Shown one piece after another: positions 6,116-6,163 of a DNA stretch of 6,163 nucleotides. Origin of the DNA: an archaeon. GTDB taxonomy: Archaea; Asgardarchaeota; Hermodarchaeia; Hermodarchaeales; Hermodarchaeaceae. The number at the start of each line of letters is the position of its first letter. Position 1 is the stretch's first letter. The stretch is from the NCBI GenBank assembly GCA_016550395.1, contig JABXGY010000003.1, forward strand, positions 1 to 6,163. Direction: 5' to 3'. The notes under the pieces are model-generated. The model was given only the letters and a program-made list of their open reading frames with translations, made no database searches and was not told the DNA's origin. The position numbers and the translations under genes are program-made.

Positions 6116-6163
6116 ATGAAAGTCGGCGTTTTCCTTTGTACCTGCGGTGATACGATCAAAGAC
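6116..6163 (+). CDS. N-terminus of an HdrA-like iron-sulfur/flavin protein, cut by window edge
   Basis: Only 16 codons are visible, reading MKVGVFLCTCGDTIKD. The pattern of a short beta strand followed by CxCG is how HdrA (heterodisulfide reductase subunit A) and related electron-transfer proteins usually begin (K-[IV]-G-V-F-[LIV]-C-x-C-G). The start is firm: TAG lies in frame at 6110-6112, just before the ATG, and GGGTG about seven bases upstream could be the ribosome binding site. A TATATAT box at 6060-6066 would place transcription start near 6090, giving a short leader. If it is HdrA, it would be an FAD and [4Fe-4S] subunit of a cytoplasmic electron-bifurcating or electron-transfer complex, which fits a genome with MetVF. 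With so little sequence, another Fe-S protein with the same N-terminal strand cannot be excluded. Confidence 0.55.
   Translation, partial: MKVGVFLCTCGDTIKD

Noticed and set aside
1..6163. CRISPR array, tRNA, insertion sequence or phage module
   Set aside because: No spaced direct repeats, no cloverleaf-like sequence, no transposase motifs and no terminal repeats were seen on either strand.

Overview
The window looks like part of an archaeal chromosome, although nothing in it fixes the lineage. Three things point that way. Ribosome binding sites are of the GGTGATC/GAGGTGA type, upstream signals are TATA-like with no evident bacterial -35/-10 pairs, and the two soluble PAS-domain histidine kinases carry an H-box of the form AHDLNN together with a stand-alone receiver protein. 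A Wood-Ljungdahl-capable archaeon (for example an Asgard/Thorarchaeota-like or related lineage) is a reasonable guess and no more than that. Coding density is high and the longest non-coding stretch is 194 bp.

Layout. Every complete gene lies on the minus strand, so transcription runs from right to left. Starting from the right: a metallo-beta-lactamase-fold hydrolase (5143-5964); PAS-PAS histidine kinase 2 (3524-4993); its paralogue kinase 1 (1827-3329), whose stop overlaps the start of a single-domain response regulator (1462-1827); then metV (692-1348) and metF (2-676, cut by the left edge), 15 bp apart. At the far right, on the plus strand and diverging from the hydrolase, the first 16 codons of a protein resembling HdrA-type iron-sulfur flavoproteins begin at 6116 and run off the edge.

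How the genes may work together. MetV and MetF form a two-gene unit for the methylene- to methyl-tetrahydrofolate step of C1 metabolism. In acetogens such MetVF pairs can associate with Hdr-type electron-transfer proteins, so the HdrA-like start at the right edge is suggestive, though it lies about 4.8 kb away on the other strand. The middle of the window is a signalling block: two tandem-duplicated cytoplasmic kinases with nearly superimposable first PAS domains and catalytic cores but different second PAS domains. Only one receiver is visible, and it is translationally coupled to kinase 1.

Non-coding DNA. The gaps hold several unexplained elements. A 13-bp box occurs at almost the same distance (about 105-108 bp) upstream of both kinase genes. 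A perfect 8+3+8 palindrome lies in the kinase 1 leader, a 6+6+6 inverted repeat lies in the divergent hydrolase/HdrA-like intergenic region, and a 7+1+7 palindrome covers the kinase 2 stop codon. I saw no tRNA, rRNA, CRISPR array, insertion sequence or phage gene.
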